Notes: generated from the letters alone by a model not told the origin. A stretch of DNA of 64,000 nucleotides from Herbaspirillum sp. meg3 (GCF_002257565.1 NZ_CP022736.1:2666001-2730000), one strand, 5' to 3'; counted from the first letter of the stretch, positions 51,873 through 62,600 are shown. A program made the numbers and translations.

Positions 51873-53003
51873 TCAGGCCTCGTTACCGGGAAGCTCAACC
51901 GTAAAAATTGTCCCAGCCTCCGTACTCGACTCCACCTTGATGCTGCCGCCGTGCGCAATCGCCACCTCGCGTGCAATAAACAGGCCCAGCCCCAGACTGG
52001 TTCTTGGGCGTCCGTCATTGCCGGATTCGGTCGGCAACTGAACCAGCGGTTTGAAGATGGATTGCAGCGATTCGAAAGGTATCTTTGCGCCGTAATTCTT
52101 GACGCTGACGACAATGCCGTCCGGCCCGCGTCGGGCATCAAGCGTCACAGGGCGTTGCGGCGAGCCGTACTGTGCGGCGTTCAGAAGCAGATTTGAAAAC
52201 AGCTGGTGCATGCGTACCGCGTCAAAAGAGCCGTTCATATTGCCCTCGGTGAGCAAGTCAAATTGCATTTGGGGATGCATGGAAGCGGCTTCTTCAACGA
52301 CTGATCGAAAGATATCAAGCAGATTGGTCGGGATACAACATGTCGGCATGCCGCTGCCAAACTGTGTCCTCGTATAGCCGAGCAGGTCATCAACCATGGA
52401 ATTCATCATCCGTGAACTACGCTTGATGCGAGCGCCGAGTTCAACCACTTTTTCTGCCGGCAACGTGGCGTGCGTCATCAGGTCGGCCGTGAGTCCCATA
52501 TTGGTCAAGGGAGCACGAAGATCATGTCCGAGAATCGCCAGGAACAATTCTCTGGTGTGTTCAGCACGTGCGGAAAAAGTCAAAATCGACTCGCTCAGCG
52601 CCTGGTCGATCGCTTCATTGAAGCGCACCATTTGCTGAATCGTTTCCTCGGACATCGTTTCGGCCAGCGGAAGCCACAGACGCAAGACCGTTGCGCGCAA
52701 AGCGCGATATTCGGCACTCACCTGCAACAAGGAAAAATCTCCCGCCTGGCGCAAAGCGCCATGGATGGATGCGGCACTGCCTTGAGAATACAAGCCCGGA
52801 GCCAGCCCCTGCGACTTTAACTGTTGCTGCTCGGGATTCTGCAAGGTCTCGATATCGACCGCAATTGCCTGAAGAATTTCACGCGCATAATCGCGCAGAA
52901 CCAAATCTGGTTTCTCATGCACGTCACCCGACACCACATGTGCGAAGCGCGCCCATTCAGCCAGGATATCGTCGATGTGCTTCGTAATGAAATAGTACAG
53001 TTT
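51873..53003 (-). CDS. Soluble sensor histidine kinase
   Basis: A 376-residue kinase without membrane segments. Residues 1-140 are a helical RsbR/RsbT-like N-terminal domain. The dimerisation box holds H161 (LAILGHDLRAPLTNMGL), followed by the N box NLLLNAAQYG and a G box SLGLGLFIAREV. The G1 box normally DxGxGI reads KNYGAKIP, so nucleotide binding may be altered. No response regulator is adjacent, so the partner is elsewhere. The ATG at 53003 is chosen over a frame that begins 63 bases upstream. It is convergent with clpP. Confidence 0.88.
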   Translation of the reverse strand, partial: KLYYFITKHIDDILAEWARFAHVVSGDVHEKPDLVLRDYAREILQAIAVDIETLQNPEQQQLKSQGLAPGLYSQGSAASIHGALRQAGDFSLLQVSAEYRALRATVLRLWLPLAETMSEETIQQMVRFNEAIDQALSESILTFSARAEHTRELFLAILGHDLRAPLTNMGLTADLMTHATLPAEKVVELGARIKRSSRMMNSMVDDLLGYTRTQFGSGMPTCCIPTNLLDIFRSVVEEAASMHPQMQFDLLTEGNMNGSFDAVRMHQLFSNLLLNAAQYGSPQRPVTLDARRGPDGIVVSVKNYGAKIPFESLQSIFKPLVQLPTESGNDGRPRTSLGLGLFIAREVAIAHGGSIKVESSTEAGTIFTVELPGNEA

Positions 53004-53450
53004 CATGGTGGCCTTGATGACACACTTGGTATTAGCGTTAAAACGTCCGCTGTCCTGCACGATCATGTACAGAATGCGGTCAATGGAATTTGCGGTAAGA
53101 ATTGAATCCAGGTTTGTGTGCTCCGGTCACACGCGGAATCGCTGGATTCGATGCAGGTTAAATCACAAGTTGAGTCACAAGTTGAATCACAGTGCGCATA
53201 CGGCAGCACAAGAGATGATTCGAAAAGATGGGATTGTATTTGTTGCTTCACGACATATCGCCGCAGGCAACGGTACGCTAGTGTACGTTAATTTGAATCA
53301 CCTCGGAGTATGCCGTCCGAACCCGTTTCCTCGTCTTCACAGGTCAGGCGTATGTCGGCGTCTGCGGCCATTGCGAGAATGGCAATTCAGACTGCTTTTT
53401 GAATTGGGATGCCAAAACGGAATTTTGTTTTCGTGCTTGCCTACGCGGGC
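53004..53450. other. Intergenic region with short tandem repeats
   Basis: A 447-base gap with no credible gene. A plus-strand frame across 53005-53565 has no family features and runs into the epimerase gene. The region contains the 12-base tandem repeats at 53157-53190. Confidence 0.4.
53157..53190. repeat. Tandem 12-base repeats
   Basis: AAGTTGAGTCAC and AAGTTGAATCAC lie side by side, preceded by the partial copy GTTAAATCAC. They could be a protein-binding site for the divergent promoter region of the kinase, or a slippage product. Confidence 0.45.
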
Positions 53451-54353
53451 CTACGCACGCATCTCTTGCTCAATCCAGGTAATCGCTGACGCATGTAGCG
53501 GCCGCCAGCCGAGTTCCTTTCTGGCCCTGACGCCACGGATGCGGCTATTGGAACCCAGCGAATAGCGTGCACGGCCCAGCCCCCAGACGGCAATTGCGGC
53601 TTCTTCCGTGAGGCCTTCTATCTTGGCGATACCGAGACGTTTGCTGATCGCTACGGCGATGTCGGCAAGAGATGCTTCGCCATTCTCTGCAAAATAGAAG
53701 GAGCCTGCCGGGGCTTTTTCCAGCGCCAGCTGATATAGCGCGCAAACGTCGTCAATGTGCACGGTAGCCCAGCGATTGAGACCCGGGCCGACGATCTGGA
53801 CGATACCGCAGGCGCGCGCATGGTCGACTACCGCAGGGATTTGCACGCTATCCGGATGCAGACCTTTGCCCGTGCCGTAGATGAGCGTGTTGCAGATGAT
53901 GACCGTACGGATGCCCATGGTATTGCCTGCGTCCATGATGCGACGGTCAAGCGCGTAGCGGGCCTGCTTGCCTTCGGCGACGATCAATGGCGTATCTTCG
54001 TCAAAGATCTTGTCGCTGAGTGTTTTGCCGGCGGCCGCGTCGCCGACCGTGCTCGATCCGCTGGTATGCAACAAGGGCTTGCCGCTGCCTGCCAGACCTT
54101 CCAACAGCGCCTCAATCGCAGGACGGTGATCGCTGCTGGCGCAATTGATGACGGCGTCGGCGTTACGGGCTTCACGTATCAGTATTTCCTTATCATCGAG
54201 ATTACCGAAGATAGGCTCGATGCCGATCCCGCGCAAGTGCTCTGCTTTCGCCGTATCGCGCACCAGGCCGCGGATGTGGTGGCCTGATTTCATCAGATGC
54301 AAAGCGATCGAGCCGCCGATGTAACCACTGGCGCCGGTGATGAAAATATTCAT
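53451..54353 (-). CDS. NAD-dependent epimerase/dehydratase family protein
   Basis: A 300-residue short-chain-dehydrogenase-like protein. The Rossmann motif is FITGASGYIGGSIALHLM, and the Y-x3-K-type residues lie near the middle (YALDRRIMDAG, with Tyr and Arg). The ATG at 54353 has AGGAGGAA upstream and begins MNIFITGASGYIG; a longer frame to 54614 is an artefact. The substrate is unknown. It lies 26 bases downstream of the truncated serine hydrolase, so probably in the same operon. Confidence 0.88.
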   Translation of the reverse strand: MNIFITGASGYIGGSIALHLMKSGHHIRGLVRDTAKAEHLRGIGIEPIFGNLDDKEILIREARNADAVINCASSDHRPAIEALLEGLAGSGKPLLHTSGSSTVGDAAAGKTLSDKIFDEDTPLIVAEGKQARYALDRRIMDAGNTMGIRTVIICNTLIYGTGKGLHPDSVQIPAVVDHARACGIVQIVGPGLNRWATVHIDDVCALYQLALEKAPAGSFYFAENGEASLADIAVAISKRLGIAKIEGLTEEAAIAVWGLGRARYSLGSNSRIRGVRARKELGWRPLHASAITWIEQEMRA

Positions 54354-54379
54354 TCTTCCTCCTGGTGTGTTCTGTCTTA

Positions 54380-54739
54380 TTATTGATGAGCCATGGCGGC
54401 ATGGTGCGCCGCCCATTCGACAATGGCTTGATCGTTGGCCGGGGCGAACGTCGCTACAGTACAGCGATGATCCGGGAAGTGATATACAGTGTGGCGAAGC
54501 AATTGCCGCAAGGTGTAAGGCTGATCGTCTACCGGAACATCCAAGTTCAGTTTGCCGTCCCGCACGAGCGCCGACGCCGCAGCCGCAAGAACGGTCTTGG
54601 TGAAACTCCACCACAGCGCTGGCCTGGACTCTTGCAGATCATCGCCATCGCCGTCAATAACCTTGCCGTTGCAGACTACCGCCGTGATGAGGTTGGAAGT
54701 GCCCGCAACACCGACCACTGATGCACCTGCCACTGACAT
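54380..54739 (-). pseudogene. Class C beta-lactamase-like serine hydrolase with internal deletion
   Basis: The 119-residue frame begins with a typical N-terminal part, including the serine nucleophile S45 in SFTK and DVPVDDQPYTLRQLLRHT, then jumps at residue 84/85 to VYHFPDHRCTVATFAPANDQ, which reads like the C-terminal strand of the same family. Full-length members have about 280 or more residues, so roughly the middle 150-200 residues are missing, without a frameshift. The lost part includes the Tyr-x-Asn and His/Lys-x-Gly sites. It follows the pip gene by five bases. The product is probably inactive. Confidence 0.6.
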
Positions 54740-54744
54740 CGCGC

Positions 54745-55734
54745 CTATTGATCCGCAAAGGCGTCGGTGGCGCCGATCAGTTTGTCCAGAATGCCCGGCT
54801 CGTTATAGGCGTGCCCTGCTGCTTCGACCAGATGAAATTGCGCTGCCGGCCAGGCCTTATGCAGTTCCCATGCGGATCTTGCCGGTGTGGCCAGGTCATA
54901 GCGGCCTTGCACGATGACGCCGGGGATATCCTTCAGGCGCGAGACATTGGCCAGCAACTGCCCTTCTTCCATGAAACCCTTGTGGACAAAATAGTGGTTC
55001 TCGATGCGCGCGAAAGCCAGCGCAAAGTGGGCGTCGCCGAATTGGTTGATCATGCCCTGGTTCGGAAGCAAGGTGATGGTGCCCGCTTCCCATTGACTCC
55101 AGGCGCGCGCGGCTTCCAGCTTGGCGGCTTCATCGTCACCGGTCAGTCGCTTGTGATACGCCGCCATGAGGTCGCCGCGTTCCGCTTCCGGAATCGGCGC
55201 GAGGAACTCTTCCCAGCGGTCAGGCGCCAACCACGACGCGCCTTCCTGGTAATACCAGTCAAGCTCGCGCTGGCGCAGCAAAAAGATGCCCCGCAAGATG
55301 ATTTCAGTGACCCGTTCGGGATGCGTTTCTGCATAGGCGATTGCCAGCGTGCTACCCCATGATCCGCCAAAGACTTGCCATTTATCGATGCCCAGTTTGC
55401 TACGCAGACGTTCGATGTCGGCCACCAGATCCCAGGTCGTGTTGGCGTCGAGATTGGCATGCGGCAGCGAGCGGCCGCAACCGCGCTGGTCGAACAGGAC
55501 GATGCGATATTTTTCCGGATTGAACAGCTGTCGATGCGATGGTCCGCAACCACCGCCTGGACCGCCATGCAGGAACACCACCGGCTTTCCCTGGGGATTG
55601 CCGCAAACTTCCCAATACACCTGATGACCGTCGCCGACATCGAGCATGCCGCTGTCATAGGGGTTGATCGGCGGATAGAGCTTGCGTAATGGCTGGAGAG
55701 CGGTCTCGGTGGCGGTTGTGGTCGGACTTGTCAT
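54745..55734 (-). CDS. pip: Proline iminopeptidase
   Basis: A 329-residue alpha/beta hydrolase of the peptidase S33 family. The nucleophile S125 lies in FGGSWGSTLA, the opening is FLHGGPGGGCGPSHRQLF and DQRGCGRS, and the catalytic Asp and His are in GRYDLATPA and AGHAYNEPG. It releases N-terminal proline from peptides in the cytoplasm. It begins at the ATG 55734 and lies upstream of the truncated serine hydrolase and the epimerase on the same strand. Confidence 0.95.
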   Translation of the reverse strand: MTSPTTTATETALQPLRKLYPPINPYDSGMLDVGDGHQVYWEVCGNPQGKPVVFLHGGPGGGCGPSHRQLFNPEKYRIVLFDQRGCGRSLPHANLDANTTWDLVADIERLRSKLGIDKWQVFGGSWGSTLAIAYAETHPERVTEIILRGIFLLRQRELDWYYQEGASWLAPDRWEEFLAPIPEAERGDLMAAYHKRLTGDDEAAKLEAARAWSQWEAGTITLLPNQGMINQFGDAHFALAFARIENHYFVHKGFMEEGQLLANVSRLKDIPGVIVQGRYDLATPARSAWELHKAWPAAQFHLVEAAGHAYNEPGILDKLIGATDAFADQ

Positions 55735-55793
55735 TGATACGTTTCCTTATGTTTCATTCTTGCAGCAGGTGCTTGCAGGTGATGCAGGGTCGT

Positions 55794-56759
55794 TTATGCG
55801 TCGGCAAAATAACCGGCCAGTTTCGCCAGATCGACGTTGCCGCCGCTGACGACAACACCCACGCGCTTACCCTTGAGCTGATCTTTCATCTTGCGTACGG
55901 CAGCATAGCTCAGGCAACCAGTCGGTTCGACGATCATTTTCATGCGTTCGGCGTAGAAGCGCATACAGGCGATCAGTTCGTCATCGCTGACGGTAAGGAT
56001 GTCTTCCACGTCGCGCTTGATGATCTCAAAGGTGTAATGCCCGACATGCTGGGTCTGAGCGCCATCGGCAATGGTGCGTGGTGTGTCAATGTGAATGATC
56101 TTGCCGGCGCGCAGCGATTGCTGGGCGTCGTTGCCGGCTTCCGGCTCGACACCGTAGGTTTTGCATGCCGGCGCCAAGGCCTTGGCTGACAACAGCGAAC
56201 CAGACAACAAGCCGCCGCCGCCCAGACACACGAACAAGGCGTCCAGCGGACCGGTTTCTTCCAGCAATTCCTTGACGGCGGTGCCTTGTCCGCTGATGAC
56301 ATCCGGGTGGTCGTAGGGTGGGATCATGGTCAAGCCATGTTTTTCTGCAAGGTTGGCGCAGATTTCTTCCCGGTTCTCGGTGTAGCGGTTAAAGCGCACA
56401 ACCTTGCCGCCATAGCCTTTTGTCGCAGCGACTTTGGCCTCGGGTGCATCTTCCGGCATGACGATGGTGGCGGGCATGCCGAGCACTTTTGCGGCCAGCG
56501 CGATGGCTTGGGCGTGGTTGCCTGATGAGAAAGTGACAACACCGTCGGCGCGCTGTTCCGGCGTGAAGCGCGCCAGAGAGTTCATCGCGCCACGAAACTT
56601 GAAGGCGCCCATGCGTTGATAGTTTTCGCATTTGAAAAAAATCTGTGCACCGATTTCATCGTCGGCAGTGCGCGATGTCAGCACCGGCGTCTTGTGGGCA
56701 AGGCCTTCAAGGCGTTTTGCCGCGGCGACCACGTCGCTGTATTCGGGAAGCGTCAGCAT
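55794..56759 (-). CDS. Threonine/threo-3-hydroxyaspartate ammonia-lyase
   Basis: A 321-residue fold-type II PLP enzyme. The PLP lysine is K54 in GAFKFRGAMN, the SSGNHAQAIALAAK loop and the GGGGLLSG phosphate loop are present, and no C-terminal ACT regulatory domain exists, so it is a catabolic-type enzyme. It deaminates threonine, serine or threo-3-hydroxyaspartate; the last is suggested by similarity to that group. The ATG at 56759 has GGAG eight bases upstream; ATGs further up lack one. It is upstream of pip on the same strand with a 59-base gap. Confidence 0.9.
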   Translation of the reverse strand: MLTLPEYSDVVAAAKRLEGLAHKTPVLTSRTADDEIGAQIFFKCENYQRMGAFKFRGAMNSLARFTPEQRADGVVTFSSGNHAQAIALAAKVLGMPATIVMPEDAPEAKVAATKGYGGKVVRFNRYTENREEICANLAEKHGLTMIPPYDHPDVISGQGTAVKELLEETGPLDALFVCLGGGGLLSGSLLSAKALAPACKTYGVEPEAGNDAQQSLRAGKIIHIDTPRTIADGAQTQHVGHYTFEIIKRDVEDILTVSDDELIACMRFYAERMKMIVEPTGCLSYAAVRKMKDQLKGKRVGVVVSGGNVDLAKLAGYFADA

Positions 56760-57106
56760 GGATTCTCCGTTGTAGTTCATCGTCGTTCGTTGTTTGCTGA
56801 GGGGATGTTGCATTACAGATAGTAATTTATTTTGCGGGCATGGGTACGGGAGGCTGGCTGGTAACGCCCCCGATTCAGAAGTACCGGAGGATCCGAGTGA
56901 GACGATTCCTGGAGAAGCATCAGAATTGCTTCAGGAAATCCCCGATACAAAGCTGCTTCGCCGCCACGTATTATTTCTCCATGACACAGACCGGCTCCGC
57001 AGTTGTCACCGCACTCGCATGCAATTTCAGCTGATGACAACCCGGCATCAAGACGTCTTCATCGTCATCGCGCCCCAAACCGACTGTACGCAAAGGATAG
57101 CAATCC
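56760..57106. other. Divergent intergenic region
   Basis: A 347-base gap between the dehydratase and the GGDEF-EAL gene. It should hold both promoters. I recognise no gene, riboswitch or clear operator; an AT-rich patch near 56815-56835 is the only feature. Confidence 0.3.
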
Positions 57107-59269
57107 ATGAAAACCAACTTATGTGAACGCGTATCCGCGGCCCGCACTTTCGGCGGCATGCAGCATCGGCGCCCGCCCAAACAGCGTGTTGCGCCATTAC
57201 AGCTCGTGACGGCGACCGTGTTCGACGACCGTTTTGAGGCCATCGTCAAGTCTTCCGAAGATGCCATCATCAGCAAGAGTCTGACCGGCATCATCACCAG
57301 CTGGAATCCTGGTGCTGAAGCGATTTTCGGCTATACCGAGAGCGAAATGATCGGCCAGCGTATGCTGCGCCTGTTCCCTATCGAACGTCAGGACGAAGAG
57401 TATTACATCCTCGAAAAAATCCTCGCCGGAGAGCCTGTAAGCCATTTTGAAACAGTCCGCATCCACAAAAGCGGCAGGCCGGTTCACGTCTCGGTTTCGA
57501 TCTCGCCGTTGCGCGACAAGGATGGCAATATTGTCGGCGCCTCCAAGATCGCCCGTGACATCACCAAGCAGGTTGAGTTGGAAAGTGCCGCCGAGCAATT
57601 CCGTGCCTTGGTCAGTTCATCCGACGACGCCATCATTACCAAAGACATCAACGGACAAATCTGCAGCTGGAACAATGCAGCGCAGACCATCTTCGGCTAC
57701 ACCGCAGATGAAATGATCGGCGAACCAATGCTGCGCCTCTTTCCCGAAGACCGTGTCGAAGAAGAGAGCTTTATTCTCGGCAAGATTCTTGCCGGTGAAA
57801 AGGTCGACCATTTCGAAACCGTACGCATCCGCAAAGATGGAAAACAGATTCACGTGTCGGTGACGATATCGCCAATCCGCGATCGTCACGGCAATGTGGT
57901 CGGCGCATCAAAAATTGCGCGCGACATCACGCCACTGCGCCGGCACCAGGAAAAGCTGGAGCATATCGCTCACTATGACGGTCTCACCGATCTGCCCAAC
58001 CGCCTGCTGCTGACCGATCGCCTGCGTCAGGCCATGGCGCTGTGCAAGCGCGGGGTCCAGCAATTGGCGGTGCTGTATCTGGATCTGGATGGTTTCAAGC
58101 AAATCAATGATGCCCACGGGCACGATGTGGGCGATGCGCTGCTGGTCGCCCTCTCCCGCCGCATGGCCGGCACATTGCGCGAAGCCGACACGCTGGCGCG
58201 TATCGGTGGCGACGAATTCGTTGCGGTCCTGATGGACATCAACAGCGCTGAAAAACTCAAACGTATCGTCGGCCGCATCCTGTGCGCCTGCGCCGAACCG
58301 GTCATGATTGACGGAAAACGCCTGGAAGTCACCGCCAGCATCGGCGTGACCACGTATCCGCATGACGACGCCGATGAAGATCAGTTGATGCGTCATGCCG
58401 ACCTGGCCATGTATGAGGCCAAGCAAGCAGGCAAAAACCGGTTTCACGTTTTTGACGCCTTCCGCGAAGCCGAAGGCAAGAGCCGTCACGTCTATGTACG
58501 CCGGCTGGGTGAAGCACTGGAGCGCAACGAACTGTTGCTGCACTATCAACCCAAGATCAACATGAAAACCAACGAAGTGGTCGGTGTGGAAGCCCTGATC
58601 CGTTGGCAGCATCCGGATCGTGGCTTGTTGTCGCCGTCGGCTTTCCTGCCGCTGATTGACGGCCACTCCATCAACGAAGAACTCGGCCTCTGGGTCATCG
58701 GCCGCGCACTGGCGCAGATGGAACTCTGGCGCGGACAAGGAATTCGCATGCCGGTCAGCGTCAACCTGGCGCCTAATCAGCTGCAGGATGAACTGTTCCC
58801 GACCATCCTTGGCAACATGCTGGCGCGTTATCCCGAGCTCGATCCGGCAGATCTTGAACTGGAAGTTCTGGAAACCAGCGCCATGCTCGACATCGAAGCC
58901 GTCTCACACGTCATGCAGGCTTGCCGCAACCTGGGTGTGCAGTTCTCCATCGATGATTTCGGCACAGGGTATTCGTCGTTGACTTACCTCAAGCGTTTGC
59001 CGGCAAAGACACTCAAGATTGATCAAAGCTTTGTGCGCGACATGCTCAGCGACCATGAGGATCTGGCCATCGTTTGCGGTGTGATCGGCCTGGCGACCGC
59101 GTTTCAACGCAAGGTCATTGCAGAGGGAGTGGAAAGCGAAGCCCATGGCAAAAAACTCATGGAACTGGGTTGCGAGCTGGCGCAAGGCTATGGGATCTCG
59201 CGCCCCATGCCCGGCCCCAAACTGCGTCAATGGCTGGCAGCCTGGAACGCCAGCCCCGCCTGGAGCTGA
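57107..59269 (+). CDS. PAS-PAS-GGDEF-EAL cyclic-di-GMP signalling protein
   Basis: A 720-residue cytoplasmic protein. Two PAS domains (residues about 41-155 and 163-276) are strikingly alike, each ending in a VGASKIARDIT segment. The GGDEF domain has an intact RIGGDEF site (367-371), so it can make cyclic-di-GMP. The EAL domain has E495-A496-L497 and DFGTGYSSLTYLKRLP, so it should also degrade it. The balance is presumably set by the PAS sensors. There is no membrane segment. It is followed by a terminator at 59347. Confidence 0.95.
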   Translation: MKTNLCERVSAARTFGGMQHRRPPKQRVAPLQLVTATVFDDRFEAIVKSSEDAIISKSLTGIITSWNPGAEAIFGYTESEMIGQRMLRLFPIERQDEEYYILEKILAGEPVSHFETVRIHKSGRPVHVSVSISPLRDKDGNIVGASKIARDITKQVELESAAEQFRALVSSSDDAIITKDINGQICSWNNAAQTIFGYTADEMIGEPMLRLFPEDRVEEESFILGKILAGEKVDHFETVRIRKDGKQIHVSVTISPIRDRHGNVVGASKIARDITPLRRHQEKLEHIAHYDGLTDLPNRLLLTDRLRQAMALCKRGVQQLAVLYLDLDGFKQINDAHGHDVGDALLVALSRRMAGTLREADTLARIGGDEFVAVLMDINSAEKLKRIVGRILCACAEPVMIDGKRLEVTASIGVTTYPHDDADEDQLMRHADLAMYEAKQAGKNRFHVFDAFREAEGKSRHVYVRRLGEALERNELLLHYQPKINMKTNEVVGVEALIRWQHPDRGLLSPSAFLPLIDGHSINEELGLWVIGRALAQMELWRGQGIRMPVSVNLAPNQLQDELFPTILGNMLARYPELDPADLELEVLETSAMLDIEAVSHVMQACRNLGVQFSIDDFGTGYSSLTYLKRLPAKTLKIDQSFVRDMLSDHEDLAIVCGVIGLATAFQRKVIAEGVESEAHGKKLMELGCELAQGYGISRPMPGPKLRQWLAAWNASPAWS

Positions 59270-59346
59270 ATCAGGTCTGCTCAGTACTTCGCCGGGACAT
59301 TGCTACTTCGCGTTAGCGTCAACCCTTCACATCGCCACATCACTGC

Positions 59347-59384
59347 GGGCGCTTTCGGCCATTGAGCCGGAGGTGCCCTTTTTT
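59347..59384 (+). terminator. Intrinsic terminator of the GGDEF-EAL gene
   Basis: GGGCGC (59347-59352) pairs with GTGCCC (59373-59378) with one G-U pair, strengthened by CGGC/GCCG inside, followed by six T residues. It sits in the 340-base gap between the two signalling genes; I see no other feature there. Confidence 0.8.
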
Positions 59385-59609
59385 CATTGCTTTTGACACA
59401 ACGCTACTTGTAGGACAAACACTTATTCCAAAGTAAGAAAGCCCGCGTCGCCCAGGCGGATGAGCCATTTCCGGCGATTCCTTCGTAAGATGTCAGACGC
59501 GGCAAACTCTTATGCAGTTTGCAGTGCAAATTTGCTACTTAGTTGCCAGAGATTTAGCGCTAAATTAATCTAATAATATGATTCATCCCGGTGAATGCAG
59601 AGGCTGCCT

Positions 59610-62600
59610 ATGAATCTTGATTCCGTATCAGCCCAATTTGGCTTTCTTAAAGGTACAGGCACGCTTGGCCAACTTATTTTTGAACATGATTGGTCATCCT
59701 CGCCGCTGGGGCCGATCAGCCAATGGCCCCAGAGTCTCAAAACAGCCGTCAGCCTGATGCTCAACTCGCGCCAGCCGATGTGGCTGGGCTGGGGCGAGCA
59801 AGTCACCTTTCTCTACAACGACGCTTACATCGATGTGCTCAGCCAGGCCAAGCACCCGTGGGCGCTGGGACGGCCGGCCGCCGAAGTCTGGTCGGAAATC
59901 TGGGACATTTGCGGCCCTCTCGCAGATAAAGTGTTCAAACAAGGCGAAGCCACCTTTGTGGACGAAGTACGTTTGTTCATGAGCCGTGAAAGCGGCCCCG
60001 AAGAGAACTATTTTTCCTTCTCCTATTCACCGATCCGCGACGAATCGGGGGAAGTCGGCGGTTTGTTTTGTCCGAACGCCGAGATGACCGCCAAGCATCT
60101 CAATGCGCGCCGTCTGCGCACGCTGTCCGAGCTGGCTTCCGGCGCATTGATGGAACGCACCGCCGACGCTGCTGCGGCCACGGCGGCAACCATCCTCGCG
60201 AAAAATCCCGACGACGTGCCATTTGCGCTGCTCTATCTGACTGACTGCAACCAGTACCAGGCAGTGCTGAAACAGACCGTCAATCTGCCGCCGCTGAATG
60301 GCATTGCCCCCGAATTCATCAGCCTCGATGCTGCCGAGACGCAAATCGACGCGACCGGTATGCCGCTCCTTGGGCGACTCTGGCCGATGGGGCAAGTGCT
60401 GGACACCGTTACCAAGGAACTGGTTGATGTAGCGCATATTGATACACTGCCACTCGGTCTGGCCGACCAGCGCATTCGCCGGGCCATCATGTTGCCGCTG
60501 GCTTCGCCGGGGCTGGAACGGCCGATCGGCGTGCTGATCTGCGGTATCAATCCCACGCGTCCGCTGGACAACGATTACCAGACCTTCTTCGATTTAGTGG
60601 CCGGCCAGATAGCCACGGCGATTCAACAAGCGCGTATGGCAGAAGCCGAGAAGCAGCGCGCCGACCTGCTGGCGGAACTGGATCAAGCCAAAACAGCATT
60701 TTTCAGTAACGTCAGCCATGAATTCCGCACGCCTCTCACGCTGATGATGGGGCCGCTGGATGACATGCTCAATGACCACGAGCACGCACTCGCGCCGGTG
60801 CAGCAGCAACGTGCCAATATGTTGCGGCGTAACACCCAACGCCTGCAAAAACTGGTCAATACCTTGCTGGATTTTTCGCGCATTCAGGCCGGGCGCGCGG
60901 AGGCCACTTATGCGAGAGTCGATCTGGCCGCCCTCACCTCAGATCTGGCCAGCACTTTCCGCTCCACCATCGAGGGGGCGGGACTGGTATTTGAGGTCAA
61001 CTGCCCGCGGCTGAAGGAAGAAACCTACGTCGACGTCACGATGTGGGAAAAAATTGTTCTCAACCTGCTTTCCAACGCGTTCAAATTCACGCTGGAAGGC
61101 AAGATCAGCCTCAAACTCAGCGGCCACGGCGACCATATTGCGTTGTCCGTGACTGACACCGGCGTGGGCATTGCCAAGGATCAGTTGCCGCTGGTGTTCA
61201 AGCGCTTCCATCGCGTTGAAGGCGTACAAGCGCGCACGCATGAAGGATCGGGCATCGGGCTGGCGTTGGTGCGCGATCTTGTCAGCCTGCAGGGTGGAAC
61301 GATTGAGGTCGACAGTACACCGCAATCCGGTTCGGCGTTTGTACTGCAAATACCGGCGGGACGTGCGCATCTGCCTGCAGATCGCATCGTGGATACGACC
61401 GAGGCCGAGGCTGTGCACACCTCACTCAGTCCGCTGGCAGATACTTACGCTGCCGAGGCCAATCGCTGGATTGCCGTAAATCGAGCTGCAGATCAGGAGG
61501 TCGTACAGGCGTCCCCGTTGCAAAGCACACCGGCAAGCCGCGATCCAATGGTTGGTCTGGGTGCGCGTATTCTGGTCGCCGACGACAACGCCGACATGCG
61601 CGATTACCTGACCAATTTGCTGCAACCGCATTGGGAGATAGAAGCCGTCGCCAACGGTCTTGATGCCCTTGAGGCTGCACGCCGCTACCCGCATGATCTG
61701 ATTTTGTCGGATGTCATGATGCCGCAGCTCGACGGCTTCGGTCTGCTGGAGCGGCTGCGTGCCGATGACGCCACCCGCAATATTCCGTTCATTCTGTTGT
61801 CGGCCCGCGCCGGAGAAGAGGCGCGTTTGGAGGGGCTGGCTGCCGGTGCCGACGATTATCTGGTCAAACCGTTTTCCAGCCGGGAGTTGATCGCCCGCAT
61901 CGAATCCATGCTGTTGCGCTCGCAAATCCGCGCCATGGAAAAACGCCATGCCGATCGCATGAGCACCATCTTTGCGCAGGCGCCGGTCGCCATTGCGATT
62001 ACCCGCGGCCCCAACCATGTGTTCGAGCTGGCCAACGCACCGTACATGGAACTGATCGGCAACCGGCCCATCATCGGAAGAAGTGTCAGAGAATCCTTGC
62101 CCGAACTGGAGGGCCAGAGCGTGCTGGGTCTGCTCGACGAGGTCTATCGCCACGCCGAACCGCACATCGGCCGCTCGCTGGGTGTCAATCTGAGACGCAG
62201 CAGCACGGGTATGGCGGAAGAGCGGTTCTTCGACTTCGTCTACCAACCGATGCTCAAGCCCGACGGCAGCATTGAAGGCATCGCCGTGGTGGCGTTTGAA
62301 GTCACCGAGCTGACGCGTGCTCGGCAGGCAGCTGAAGTCGCCAATCGCACCAAGGACGAATTTTTGGCCATGCTGGGCCATGAGTTGAGAAATCCTCTCA
62401 CTCCAATTTTGACTGCGGTGCACCTGATGCGCCTGCGCGGTGGCGGGGGTGTGGAAAAAGAGTGCAGCGTCATCGAACGCCAGGCGCGTCATCTGGTGCG
62501 ACTGGTCGACGATTTGCTGGATGTATCGCGGGTAGCACAAGGAAAAATCAATTTGCAAAAGAAGAAAATAGAAATCGCGGACGTCATTGCCAAGGCGATC

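Noticed and set aside
53005..53565. A 186-residue plus-strand frame
   Set aside because: It crosses a gap and the end of the epimerase gene, with no recognisable domain and poor codon use.
56760..57106. Amino-acid riboswitch upstream of the ammonia-lyase
   Set aside because: The minus-strand leader has no conserved core of glycine or other amino-acid riboswitches.
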